From contig CM075853.1 of the NCBI GenBank assembly GCA_037975125.1, positions 57,895,591 to 57,959,590 of the forward strand: a DNA stretch of 64,000 nt, read 5' to 3'. The first letter of the stretch is position 1. Each line of letters begins with the position of its first letter. Origin of the DNA: Latrodectus hesperus (taxonomy: Eukaryota > Arthropoda > Arachnida > Araneae > Theridiidae). Made by a program: the position numbers and the translations under genes. Below, in pieces: positions 12,716 to 24,009 of the stretch. The notes under the pieces were generated by a model. It saw nothing but the letters and a program-made list of their open reading frames with translations. It made no database searches and was not told the DNA's origin.

Positions 12716-12823
12716 GAATTTCCATATTCTAAGATTTATTACGAATTTCCATATTTTAAGATTTACTACTATTTTTCATATTTTAATATTTATTATGAAT
12801 TTCCATATTTTAAGATTATTCAT
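12716..12823. repeat. four tandem copies of a 27-bp unit
   Basis: Units start at 12,716, 12,743, 12,770 and 12,797, each close to GAATTTCCATATTTTAAGAT plus seven bases. Unit 3 is the most diverged. A small minisatellite in an intron. Confidence 0.85.
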
Positions 12824-14169
12824 CAATAAGGAGGAAACTTTTATAGTTGAGAAATATTCCAAATTATTTCAAAACAGGTAATCTGAATCCTTTCTTTCTA
12901 AATAAACTACTTAAGTTGATGAAATCAAACAAAAAATAAAAAGAATAACTCTTTTAAAAAGCATAATAATTCAATTTCATGTATTTTAATTTTCTGTCTT
13001 CGCTCTATCAGACCATTATCTTAAAAGTATAGTAAAAAAAGTAATGTTTCAATTATGAATAGGTTGCAGAATTTATGAAAGATGACTCACGAAATTTTAT
13101 GGAGCATTTTTCATGATACAAATTTGTAATGATTTATCTAATTATAAAATATTAAAATTGATGTATTTTAAAATAGATATTTTGATCAGAAATTTATTCC
13201 CAATCTAGATCTAACTTTATATAGACAAAAATTAAGTAGCTAGGAAGAATTTAAAATTATTTTTCCTCTTCTAAATGCTGTAATGTTAACAAAATTAACT
13301 CTGTAAAAACAAATTTGATATATATATTTAATACTTTAAGACATTTCTCAATGAAGGTAGTAAGGAAAATTTTAATTTAACTTCATTTTTATGATAAATT
13401 TTGTTAATGAATTCATCTGGTCATAATAGACTGACAATTTAATTTTCTTTGGCATATGTATGTATTTATTACTAACATATATGACAAACATTGTATTTTC
13501 TTTAAACTTAAATTAATCTTACTACCTAAAATAATTTAAAACCAAATGTTCAAACTATAATACATTCAAATTTAGAATACAGGGGTAGAATTAGGCTTGT
13601 GATTTACTGTATACCTTTTGTAGAAGTTGCTTTACATGAATGCTTTAACAACAAAGAGTTTCAACATTTCTACAATTATACTTAACCTTTCTAAAATAGT
13701 AAAGAATGGATATATTTTAGACTCCCTTTGATTTTACTATAAAAATATCATTAAGAAAACAAAAGTAAGTGAAATAAAGTAATAAAATACATTAAAAAAG
13801 ATTGGAAATATTAGGAATAAAAAATAGAAAATAACAGGCATTAAACAAAAACAGCACATATTATTAGTCCATCTATGTAATGGTATCTATGAATTTTATC
13901 ATACTACATTATGACTACAGAAGTTCATTGCATACTGATTGAAAAATATCCTTTTTCATGCTGTAATTAGAATGGAAATTAGTAAAAAACCTTAAGATAT
14001 TATAAAATTTAAAATTAATTGATATTGAGTATATTGTAAAATACATTAATCTATTTATGTTTCATGGCATCTAAATTGAGCTTTAAATTTAGATAAAAAC
14101 AACTTAATCTAACTTACTTAAATATCATAAAATATATATATATTGTTCTGCAAAAGTAACAAAATTTAC
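12824..14169 (-). other. intron sequence, nothing recognised
   Basis: AT-rich, ends at the donor side of exon 4. No open frame or repeat recognised. Confidence 0.45.
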
Positions 14170-14313
14170 TTGAATTTCAGATGTAGGAGTACTTTTAGAA
14201 ATTCGATATTGTTGAGAAGACTTTGGCTGGTATCGTAATAAACCAGATCTTTTTTTCAGGAAAGGTCGTTTTACAACATTTAAGGTTGGTACATCACGCT
14301 CCTCAATATTCAA
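14170..14313 (-). CDS. CENPJ: CENPJ/CPAP-like gene, exon 4 (tubulin-binding-like basic block)
   Basis: Seen: acceptor atatttttag, exactly 48 codons, donor gtaaat; phase 0 on both sides. The centre reads KRPFLKKRSGLLRYQPK, a basic block in which P-F-L-K-K...G-L-x-R-Y/F stands out. Family knowledge: CPAP/Sas-4 proteins have a conserved segment of the type PFLKRGxGLxRF in the N-terminal tubulin-binding region, which caps the microtubule end during centriole growth; STIL and other centriolar proteins do not carry it as far as I recall. Inference: this is that segment, and it is one of the two strongest clues to the gene. An 8.3-kb intron follows, containing a LINE relic, a decayed DNA transposon and long TA runs. 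Confidence 0.72.
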
Positions 14314-14446
14314 CTAAAAATATCATAACAAATTCATTTTAAGTATGTTCATTTTAAAGCTCTATAACAATTTTTTATTTTAAACAATTCTGAAATAAAA
14401 ATCTAAAAATTAAAACAATCTGTATATAAGAAGAAGGATTATATAC

Positions 14447-14592
14447 CTCATTTTTAGAGAAAATTGAACTATTTCCAGAGACATCACTAAAGCAACGCAA
14501 TATATGCTCCGCAGGTGTTGAATTAGTAGTTGAATTAGAAACAAAACTATTTTCATCAGAAATTCCCTTATTGGAATCATTTTCTTGACAAG
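14447..14592 (-). CDS. CENPJ: CENPJ/CPAP-like gene, exon 3
   Basis: Seen: acceptor tttctttag, 146 bp (2 + 48 codons), donor gtatata; phase 1 in, phase 0 out. The encoded stretch (ACQENDSNKGISDENSF...SIFSKNE) is Ser/Asn-rich, low in hydrophobic residues and probably disordered. It has no domain I recognise. It belongs to the gene because its phases fit exons 2 and 4 and because exon 4 follows only 133 bp away on the same strand. Other small exons could hide in the 14-kb intron upstream; I did not find any, and phase continuity does not require one. Confidence 0.65.
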
Positions 14593-15191
14593 CTAAAGAA
14601 AAAAAAATTAGCATGCTATTTGAATGAAAATAAAATTGACAAAAAATTTAAGTATAATATACAAATTTTGTCAAAAGATAATAAAATATTAAATTTTAAG
14701 AATGCAAAACATTCTTAACATATTTTTAGATTCTAGTTTATATAAAAATTGGTAATCTAAGTGTAAATTCAATGACATTTCCATATAAACATATGACAGT
14801 CTCATTTATTATGTTATATCTTCTACAATCATTACAATAACATAATAAGTAAAATCAATACTTTTCTATAATATCGTATGTAATTTAACATGAAAATAGA
14901 TACTCATAACATTTAAATACTCCATTATATAATCAGATGAAGTTACAAAAACTTAATAAAAACCAATACAGTAAATTAAATAAAATTTAAAATTGGGCAA
15001 CAATTTTAAAATCAGCAAATTTTTTGGTAAATTCAGAGACTGAATGCTTTAAGGTAATCTCTTTATCTAGGTCTAAAATAGGAAGATTTTAGAATTCATA
15101 ACTTCACAGTAATTGAGAAATTTTGTAAAATTAATCCTAATAGTCATCCTAATAATATACTAGTCCTAATAATTAATCATTCTAATATACT

Positions 15192-15482
15192 CAGGGGTGT
15201 TTGTGGGACCCCAAAAAATCCCCGGAAACTTTTACGGACTTACTACCGACATTTCTAAGTTTCGAGAAGGAGGGGGGGAGAAATGAAAAATTACAATTAT
15301 GAAGTGTTGAATGACGTAATTATTGCATTTTCTGCTTTCAAAGCAAACAAAATTACCCAGATCAAAATAAATAATTCATTATTATTCCTACTTCCTTTTG
15401 AACGATGATCCCCGGAATTTCCGGGTATCGAAGTTCAAAATCCCCGGAATTCTGGGGTTTCCCCGGAGCACAAACACCCCTG
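15192..15482. mobile_element. 291-bp hAT-like MITE
   Basis: Perfect 14-bp terminal inverted repeats: CAGGGGTGTTTGTG at the left and its complement at the right end. Sub-terminal TCCCCGGAA stretches occur in both halves. The flanks are TATACT on both sides (15,186-15,191 and 15,483-15,488), a 6-bp target duplication. CAGGGGTG ends are typical of the hAT superfamily, whose usual target duplication is 8 bp; 6-bp variants are known. No coding capacity. Its GC content contrasts with the surrounding intron. Confidence 0.85.
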
Positions 15483-15596
15483 TATACTTGTGATAGAAAA
15501 GAGTAAGGATCCTATACTAAGAAAACTGAGGTGCTTAAATATCATTAACAAGTTTTCAGAGAAATTGTTTTGATATAATATTTAATTATTTAAGAA

Positions 15597-15855
15597 GCCC
15601 GGTGGCTTAGAGGCAGCATTTCATGCTCCCATGACACAGGTCTGAGGTTCGATCCTTGGGCTGGGCAAGGTTAACTCAGCCTTTCATCCCTTAAGTGGGT
15701 CGATTAACTAAGTACCAAGCATGCTTGGGAACTAAACACTGGGGGTCTTACGTTAGACTGACCACCTAACTGGGACATATGCTTTGCACCCCAGGGCCCT
15801 CGGTCATGAAAACATTTATGGACATTCTAGGCCTTGGCCCACATGGAGTTTTAGT
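15597..15855 (+). repeat. tRNA-derived SINE, family S1, full copy
   Basis: It begins GCCCGGTGGCTTAGAGGCAG, with A box TGGCTTAGAGGC (15,603-15,614) and B box GGTTCGATCC (15,646-15,655), a tRNA-like head of about 72 bp. A unique body follows (AAGTACCAAGCATGCTTGG ... CACCTAACTGGGACAT ... TAGGCCTTGGCCCA). The flanks share ATATTTAATT (15,578 and 15,856), a probable imperfect target duplication. A second, headless copy of the body is at 28,398. Confidence 0.8.
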
Positions 15856-16377
15856 ATATTTAATTTTTTACTAATCAATGAATAATGGCACAATTAGGTG
15901 TCAGAAATGTGATAGTAATAAATGCCACTTATAAAATAAATGAATGTAAAATGAGAAGAACTATGTGAGGTGTTGAAGGGAGAAGAAATTAAATAAAGAG
16001 AAGGGACAGATAAAAAACTTTGAGCAAATACACGAAAAAGTTAGATATAGAACACAAGAAATGTAAGATAAAAAATGTAGAAATAGGTTATGAAAGCAAA
16101 TTACTAATATAGGAAATATTATTAAACAGTAAGAAAATATTTAGTATGGAAAAAAAAAGAATGAAAAGATTGATATAAAATGGATAGTTGTTACACCAAC
16201 ATGCTTTTCTGAACCTAACCCTGAATTTTGCTCTACTAGATGGAAAATAGCACACAAGTGGGAGTAGTTGAAATTTAGAAGCTGGGATTAAGCAGAAGAC
16301 TCCAATACTTGGCCTGCCCCCTCCAGAGGTATCATTTCACATAGAAAACATTGCCACCATGATATATTAAATGCTCC

Positions 16378-16486
16378 AAGGCTGCAGCGATAGAGCGGAT
16401 CTTTGGTTGGGTCAGAATTCAAACTCACCATCTTCAGATAACCAGAACGAACTCTCTAACCAATCATGCCACTGCAGCCTCTATAA
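16378..16486 (-). repeat. tRNA-derived SINE head, minus strand
   Basis: On the minus strand A box TGGCATGATTGG (16,471-16,460) and B box GAGTTTGAATTC (16,425-16,414) lie at tRNA-like spacing, preceded by AGGCTGCAG. The body may extend left to about 16,200. Different family from the copy at 15,597. Confidence 0.55.
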
Positions 16487-17028
16487 AATAGATAGTGAAA
16501 TTATTATTAATCCATTGAGAGAAAAGCTTTTTATATGGAATAATTATGACTTTTAAACCTTTAAGGCAGTTTGATACCCATTAACAAGGCAAATAATTGG
16601 GATACTCTAATGAAATCAAGTTAACTTTTTCTCTCTATTCTATTTAAGGTTTGTATTATACACCCAAAACTTCAAAATATTACTTTAAAGAAACATTTGC
16701 TTTCAGTCTGAGTTGAAAACTCAATTGCATAAAACTAATGAAAGCTTATAAGAATTTCAGCAATAGAACACTTGATATAAGCTGGCTTCACAACTAAGCC
16801 AGTTGACATTCTGAGCAGTTACACAACTTAAAATTTATACACACTCTTTTAAAGGAGAAAATAACAATAATAACACATATAGACAATGAAAAATATTTGA
16901 TCATGTTTGATTAGGCATCAAAATCTGAAAGTGGATTATCTAAATCAGAGTAAAAATTATGTAAAATAGCAGTTGCAAAAAACCTCCAAAAATATCAAAA
17001 CAAAAAAAAATGCATGGTTTTAATGAGA
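16487..17028. other. AT-rich intron sequence
   Basis: No coding region or repeat recognised before the Tc1-like element. Confidence 0.4.
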
Positions 17029-17115
17029 TACACAGTCTAGTCATATTAATGTGAACAACACATACTTTCAATGTCAACATCAAATATGCGATGACAGAAG
17101 GCAGGTTGCAACACC

Positions 17116-17742
17116 ATGCAATTAAGCATATATAAAGGGTGTGTAAGGATTTTAGAAAGCATTGTAATTATTGGCATAACACAGAAACGGAGTGATTTAT
17201 CTGACATTCAAAAAGCCCTGACCATTGTCTTTTGGGCCAAGGGTGGAAGCATTTCCAAAATAGAAAAGTTAGTGAAGTATTCACATGCCACCAAGGTAAA
17301 AATATATAATGTTTGGAAAACGGAACTTTTCAAAATAAGTGATGTAGCAAATGTGGTCCACCACGAACCACAGATGACATAGGTGAACAATGGTTGTGGC
17401 CATGCATTCAGGAGAATAGATTCACGACCACTGAGCAACTGACCTCCCAGGTGTACTAAGGGGCTACTAACAGTGTCTTGCAAATTACTGTTCAGAAAAC
17501 ATTACTGTATCTGGTCTCCAAAGCAGACACTTGTTTCATGCAATTATGCTGACTGCTGTTCATTGGCAATGAAGGGTGGAATTTGCAAGCAAGTTCTGTA
17601 ACTGGATATTTACTGAGTGGCAACAGGTAGCATTTTTCGATGAATCATGTTTTATGCTCCATGGATGTTGATGCATACAATTGAAACCTCTGAAAGCAAA
17701 CATTCTGATACTATTGTCGAAATGGTCCAGACTGGTGGCAGG
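17116..17742 (+). pseudogene. Tc1-like transposase, N-terminal half
   Basis: The first part encodes a helix-turn-helix-like stretch (SDIQKALTIVFWAKGGSISK and the following IYNVW block), as in the paired-like DNA-binding domain of Tc1 transposases. Near 17,620-17,660 a second frame gives WQQVAFFDESCFMLHG, the DES block that holds the first catalytic Asp region, and the half ends at TVQTGGR, where the family continues GGGSxMVWG. Stops near 17,380 and frame changes show decay. The enzyme would cut and paste the element at TA sites. Confidence 0.8.
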
Positions 17743-17899
17743 TTTGATTTTGTGAGGTTTACCGATGCAAGGTCCAATATTGGACATTTCTGCACCATAC
17801 AATATTTAAAAATATAGGTAAAAATTCTGTGTTAAAAGACTAGTCAAATGTATACAATGGAATGTATTAAAAGTACAAGAAAAGCATATGCAAAAGATT

Positions 17900-20800
17900 A
17901 TTTTTGATAAAAATCTTAAATAGAATTCAAGAAACCTATTGCATGTAAAAATACAAGCAAATTTCTATGTGGTTTAAACCCAATCAAGTCTGATAAAATT
18001 AAATTTGTGGTATTAAAAAACACTATGTGTAAATCATTGAAATTAGGACAGAATATTAAAATGCGACGTACTGTTTATGGTACATTACAGGTGTCACAAA
18101 TTGGAGAACTCCAAGACAAGAATAAGTGCTTGTGTGTAAATCTAGTATGTCCAATACGAAGCCATGTAAGTTTTACATCAACTCTTCGCATGGGAGCAAC
18201 TGGGAATGGAAGAATGTGGGAGGATATACTATATAATTTATTGTTCACCTGCAAATCCCATGTTTTTTGCCAGTGGGAGGAAATGAAATCATTGATAATT
18301 TGTTAAATGCCAAAAAATTTAATGCTTTACGCAAAATGTCAGAGGCATTTTTAGCAGCATTATATGCAAGTTCATTCCCAGCAATGCCAACATGACTTGG
18401 AACTCAACAAAACAAGATGTCACAAATCCTTTACTCTTCAATATATTTAAAATATCTAATATTTCCACATTAATTGGATGACATTTATCATAAAAATGGT
18501 CTAATTGCATGACCATACTCATGCTATCTGTATATATACAGTATTTTCAATGAGAGCTGGATTGTATTAATTCAAGAGCATGTTTAATAGCAACAGCTTC
18601 GACTGTATACACAGAATATGATGTATGCTGCTTATAGCTGTAAACGATATTTCCAACAACAATACCACAACCAACAAGTCCACTTGATTTTGAGCCATCT
18701 GTATATACAGAGATGTGGGAGGAATAATGAGAATGAATATGTGAAAACATCTGTTGCAAAATAAAGGAGATGTAGTTGATTTATTGTATCCAGTAAAGGG
18801 TTTGATTATATTGACAACAGGAATATTTCAAGGAGGAAATCTTAGAGCATCTGTGAATTGAATATGTAAATCGGGAAACTCAGATGAAGACAGGACTGAA
18901 TTTGTATCCTCATAAAATGGTAATATGTTATGTGGCCATGCATTATATAGCCTTCTTAAAGGGGGACAAATAATCATCGATATCAAAGGGTGTTGTGATA
19001 CTGATAGCATTTTAAAATAATAATGTAGAGAGAGTTGCTTACCTCTCAGATCAAGAGGTAACTGGTTGCAAATTACATAAAGGCTCTGAACAGGTGAAAT
19101 CTGGACTACTCCAGAAAGATTCGTAAAGCTGAGTGATGAACAGGGTCTAATTTGTGCAAAACTGATGATCTGGCTGATCCATAAACTATGCTACCATAGT
19201 CAATTCGACATAGAATAACTGACTGATACACCCGGAGTAATGCTTTGCGATCTGCTCCTCAAGAGGTATTAGAGAGAACTTTCAGAATATTTAGTGATTT
19301 TTCACATCTTTTGCGAAAATCTAAGATGTGTGGTAGGACGGTTAACTTTTTATCAAATATAAGCCCTAAGAAATGATATCTGAATAACTACGGGAATAGT
19401 TGTGCCTGATATCTTAATTTCTGGATCAGGATGAGGCCCAGTTTTTTTGCAAAAATGGATACAATTGCTTTTACAAGGGGACAAAGTATGTCCATTTTCA
19501 TTACACCAAGCAACTAGATTATCGACAGCAGTTTATAATTGCCGTTTAATCAGTCGCATATTGGGACCTTGGCAAGAAATTTGGAGATCATCAACATATA
19601 ATGTTCCATGGACAGATGGTTGCAATGCATGAAGAATGTTGCTGATGCAAATATTAAAAACAGTAACACTTAAGACACTTCCCTGAGGAATCCCCTCACA
19701 TTGGATAAATGGATTAGATAAAACAGACCCTATATGGACATTAAAAATGCGAGAACTTAAAAAACTCTGAATAAAAATGGGTAAATTTCCTCTGAAATTA
19801 AAATTATACAAAGTTCGAAGAATTCCATAATGCCATGTCTTATCATAAGCTTTTTCTATGTCAAAAAATAAAAAATATAGACACCAAATGATGTCTCAGT
19901 AAAAAGGCATTCCTAATTTGTGTTTCTAGGTATGCAATATTGTCCAGAGTTACTCGACCTTTCTAGAATCCACTTTGATAAATTTTTTTTTATCGTACAC
20001 CCAACCTTGGTTTTTCAACCATCAGTCTCTGTCGGGCAGCCCAATACAATCTTGAGGTGAATGAAAAGTCATTTTCTGCAGAATTTCTAACTACGACGTT
20101 CGAAAGTCCAGGGCAAATGTAAAGGTGGTCACCAGTCATGTCCTCTAGTCCATAAAAAGGTCAAATCGGAGAGTCCTTCAAACCCAAATGGTGAAGGTGT
20201 TTTTGCAGATAATCATGCCCAGTTTTAAGGCGAAAATTTGCCACTCCCACAGCTCTGTGGAGGTTACACGGAATAGGCTTTGTTAGTAAGGAAGCCCATG
20301 CTTTCCCCTTTATGCACGTCTTGTAAACATTTCTACCATAGGAGGCTATATTTGACTAAATAAGCCTTTTAACAGTATGGTACTCCAAGGCTGGAGAAGG
20401 TTGTTGTAGATCTGAGCCAGCCTTTGCCAATTTGTCAGCTGCGTCATTTCCCGCGATACCACAGTGGCTGGGTATCCATTGCAGCACAATTTGACGTCCC
20501 TCTTCTAGTAAAGAACTAATTGCCATTTGACAGAAATAAACAGATCCAATACTGCTAGGAACAATTGAAGAGAGAAACTGAAAGTCTATAAAAAATACTA
20601 TGTTGTTCTCATTACCCTGGCATTTCCCAACAGACTGGCAAAGCCTGAAACTCTTAGAGTATACTCCTGCACCAGGAGTATACTTTGATAAAGTGATATG
20701 TACTGATTGTCTTCAAGTACATAAACAAGACGGGCATTGACCATATGCTCCAAAGTTTTAGCAAGGCAACTTGTGAGAGCAATTGGACGATAGTTTTGAG

Positions 20801-22328
20801 GATTAGTTGGATCTTTCTCAGGTTTAAGAATTGGAATAATAATTGCTTTACTCCAGAGACTGGGATAGACATGTTCATTCCATATTCTATTGAATAGAAA
20901 ACGAATGTTTATTAAAGATTCTTGATTAAGATGACAAAGCATCTTATATGAGATACCATCTGGTCTCCCGGACTAGCATTTTTAGTTTGGGACAGGGCTC
21001 TCTGCAGTTCCAGCAAAAGAGAAATTGATTATATGATTATATGTTATTGATATTATATGTATGGCTTTATCATGAAACTTTATAGGCTTCTTTTCAGCTT
21101 GCTCCTTGGTTCTGAGAAATTTAGGATCATAAGAGGCAGGACTAGATACCCTTGCAAAAGTTTCATCTAAAAGATTGGCAATATCATATTGAGAAGAAAT
21201 TGTATCAGCTCCTGTGAATAGTATTGGGATAGAGAAAAACCAATATATACCACTGGAAGCTTTAACTTTCTTCCATAACTCTTTGCAGGAATTTGATGAT
21301 GTGATGGTGGAAACATATCTTATCCAAGATTCTTTTTTACTATTTCGCCATACTCGACGAGCAAAAGCTTTAGCTTTTTTAAAAACTATAAGGTTTTCCA
21401 TGGTAAGGCACCTGCGAAAAACAGTCCATAACTTTTTTGTATGACACTTGGCACTTATGGTTCCACCATGGTTTATGATATTTGCGTGGAATTGGGGAGC
21501 GCTTGGGAATTGTGTTTTTGGCAACATCTAGAAGTGTATCAGTTACTTTTTGCACAGCATCATTGATATTATCCCTTCTAACCATGCTGTCAGTAATCCC
21601 AGCTAAATGAGTGTAGAGAGGCCAGCCTCCATGATGATAAGAATAAGAGGAGTGGGAGACTTGTGGTTTGCTTATACCAGCAGTTTGATTTATATTTAAA
21701 GGAAAATGATCACTGTTATATAAATCCTTATCGAAATTAAAATTTAACGAAGGTAGAATTGATGGAGAGCAAATAGCTAAATCTAATGAATGAAAAGTTC
21801 TTGATAGTTGATGGAAATTGGTTATTTCTGTGGAATTTAGAAGGCAGATATTGTTAATAGAAATGAACTGTTCAATTATGTTGCCATGAGGATTCATATT
21901 ATCACTACCCCATAAGGTGTTATGACCATTAAAGTCACCAAGTAAAATAACTGGTGTAGGTAGTAGATCCAGCAAACTGTTTAAATAGCTTTCATGGATG
22001 ATCGCATGGGAAGGTAAGTAAAAAGGCTACAAATAGTAATGAGAGATGTTGAATGTATGTGTACTGCAACAGCCTGTAATGATGTTTTAAGGGATTGTAC
22101 AGAGCTAGGAATGTTACAAGACACAAGAATGCATACACCTCCAGAAACTGAATCATGATTAATATCTTTCCTCACACAATTATAACCATGCAATTTTAAA
22201 CAGTACTGAGGTTTCAAGAATATTTCTTGAATGGCAAAACACACTAGATTATACATGTTAATAACTGTTTTTATATCTTCTATATGAGTGTGAAAGCCTT
22301 GACAATTCCAAGAAACGAAGGTTACCAT
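17900..22328 (-). pseudogene. LINE ORF2 (endonuclease, reverse transcriptase, RNase H), interrupted
   Basis: Minus strand, start codon at 22,328-22,326. Endonuclease: VSWNCQGF, FAIQEIFL, GDFNGHNTLWGS and SDHFP (22,328 to about 21,650). Reverse transcriptase: YRPIALTSCLAKTLEHM (about 20,800), QSGF.KGR.TLDNI (19,950), CEGIPQGSVLS and LYVDDLQI with the two catalytic Asp (19,575-19,710). RNase H: SVYTDGSKSSG and TVEAVAIKHALEL (18,560-18,720), then PSHVGIAGNELA (18,390). A C-terminal zinc finger (ICDTCNVP) is at about 18,100, with its His changed to Arg. Frameshifts in several places, and a 0.7-kb LINE fragment is inserted at 19,983. Confidence 0.85.
19983..20681 (-). mobile_element. 5'-truncated LINE inserted inside ORF2
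   Basis: 699 bp flanked by a perfect 11-bp duplication ACTTTGATAAA (19,972-19,982 and 20,682-20,692). On the minus strand it ends in a poly(A) that shows as a T run at 19,983-19,990. The content is the end of a LINE ORF2: SLLEEGRQIVLQWIPSHCGI and AGNDAADKLAKAG (RNase H with its His and last Asp region), then a CPFYGLEDMTGDHLYIC zinc finger and the end of the frame, RLGVR, whose TAA stop merges into the poly(A). One in-frame stop and one Cys-to-Tyr-type change in the finger. Younger than its host LINE. Confidence 0.9.
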
Positions 22329-23472
22329 TAAGCTAAACTGAGTGCTCTAGCATTGGAGCAAGCCATCTGGGATTCAGATGAATCTCCACTTAGGAGTGTT
22401 TCATCATCTGATGGGTCTACGTTTTTTATACCTGTCTTAGAGGCAGTTGAGCTTCTTTTACTCTTTAAATATGATTTATGGAGCCCTTCTTTTGCATTAT
22501 GTAATTTTAGGGATCTTTGAGACTTAGATTTTGCAAAAGATTGTGGAGAAATTTCTTTCAGAATAGCTGAGACATTCAAATTAGAAATATTTGAGAATAA
22601 GTTTGGAAAATTTTAGAAATCTTTTTGGGTACTACATGATTTCATTACTTTTTTTACTGCTTGTGAATAGCTAATACCTTTTTAAGGGTATAGGATGACA
22701 CTGTACGCCTGGCTTCAAGGTAAGATAAGTTTAGTTTTATTGTCATAATAATTTCTTTTTCTAATATCCAGTTATGGCATGACCGGGAGTACAAGGGATG
22801 TTCACCACTGCAGTTGACACATTTTTCTTGTAATTGACAATAACTACTGTTATTTTCAACAGATGCACATCGAGCACAAGTCAAATGTCCCCTACAAGTA
22901 GTTTTTGCATGGCCGAATCGCTGACATTTAAAGCAACGTAATGGATTTGGAATGTAGGGGCGAACACTAAATTTTAAGTAACCAGTTTTAATAGATAGAG
23001 AAGTATAGGAGTAGTAAATATGAGTATAAGGTGCTTAGTTTTTATAATTTTGCCCTCTCTCCTGACTATAATGCACTGCATATGTTCTACTTTTTGGTCA
23101 ACGAGATTATCCAAAATTTCCTCCACTGAAACATTAAATAAATTGAAACAATTAAATTGAAACATCTGCTGAAATTACTCCCCATGTAGAATTCAACCTA
23201 CTATAAGGAGATACTATAACATCTATATTACCAAGGCATTTTAGTTTTAGGGTGGCTTTGGCCTGTTCAATTGATAAAACTTCAAGTAAGAGATCACCAG
23301 ATATCATCTTGCAAACATTTTTGACATTTCCAAATGTACCAATAAGACTCTTATTAATTAAGAAAGAGGAAACATTATCAAAATTACCCTCAGTTCTATT
23401 AATAACAAAATATTTCTGACGCTGTATCATTTGTAGCTCCATAGGGAGTAAAGATTTAGAAGTACATTCCAT
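22328..23472 (-). pseudogene. LINE ORF1 (zinc-knuckle RNA-binding protein), decayed
   Basis: About 380 codons on the minus strand, starting MECTSKSLLP and ending SNARALSLA. The middle shows a zinc knuckle CFKCQRFGHAKTTC (C-x2-C-x4-H-x4-C, near 22,930) followed by CARCASVENN and CVNCSGEHPLYSRSC, the usual CCHC row of LINE ORF1 proteins that coat element RNA. At least two frame breaks separate the N-terminal RRM-like part (23,152-23,472), the knuckles and the Lys/Ser-rich tail. The last codon and stop overlap the ORF2 start as TAATG. Confidence 0.8.
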
Positions 23473-24009
23473 AGAAATAGGTTAATTACTTCAGGGCCTG
23501 ACTGCACCACCCACCACCGAGCCCAACAAGAGGATGCAGTATAACTACATCAGTGCTAGCCAGACCTTATACGCTTTCAATATATCTCTGACGTGGCCTC
23601 CACCCTTATCGAGTCACACAGCAGATATATGATCGCTTGATCCATCGAAGCTGATTGATGTACTGAGGACCACAACACACCTCCCATTTACCTGAAGCAA
23701 AGGCCAAAGTAATGTGTTGGTCTCTGGGAGCCTCAATCACCAGGATCCTCCTTTCCACAAGGACACTATATCCACACACTGCAAACACATGGGTAATTTT
23801 GTCCCCAAGAGAAGCTAATAGCAACAGGGCGGCAATAGCTACTCAAGAGGAGCCCTCAACCTCTTACAAGGCAACCACAATGAGGGAGAAGAGGAAGAAA
23901 AAGCAGAAGAGGAGAGGAGTGAAGAAAAGAAAGATGAGGACAGCTCACTAGGGTACCTCGGGATTGTGACACCCGTGTTTACCTAAAGAAGGTAAACCCC
24001 CTGAGGGGG
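23473..24009 (-). promoter_or_regulatory. LINE 5' UTR with terminal hairpins
   Basis: The first 33 nt of the element fold as two hairpins: CCCCC TCA GGGGG (24,009-23,997) and, overlapping by one base, GTTTACC/GGTAAAC with a 7-nt loop (23,997-23,977). LINEs of this type carry an internal promoter in the 5' UTR. A Lys/Arg-rich plus-strand open frame at 23,712-23,951 is a shadow. Confidence 0.6.

Larger units (their letters stand above)
17743..24009 (-). mobile_element. full-length I-type LINE with ORF1, ORF2 and RNase H
   Basis: 6,267 bp between target duplications ACTGGTGGCAGG (17,731-17,742) and ACTGGAGGCAGG (24,010-24,021). The minus strand runs from a 5' end with two hairpins (24,009 down), a 5' UTR of about 540 bp, ORF1 (from 23,472), ORF2 (from 22,328) and a 3' end with CACAAAATCAAA. 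Domain order nucleic-acid-binding ORF1, AP endonuclease, reverse transcriptase, RNase H, C-terminal zinc finger fits the I group (I/Loa/R1-like) of non-LTR retrotransposons. It is complete in extent but carries frameshifts, stops and one internal insertion. The single mismatch in the target duplication suggests an older event. Confidence 0.9.

Noticed and set aside
18007..18306. 99-codon plus-strand frame and several frames at 17.2-23.9 kb
   Set aside because: Shadows antisense to the LINE coding regions.
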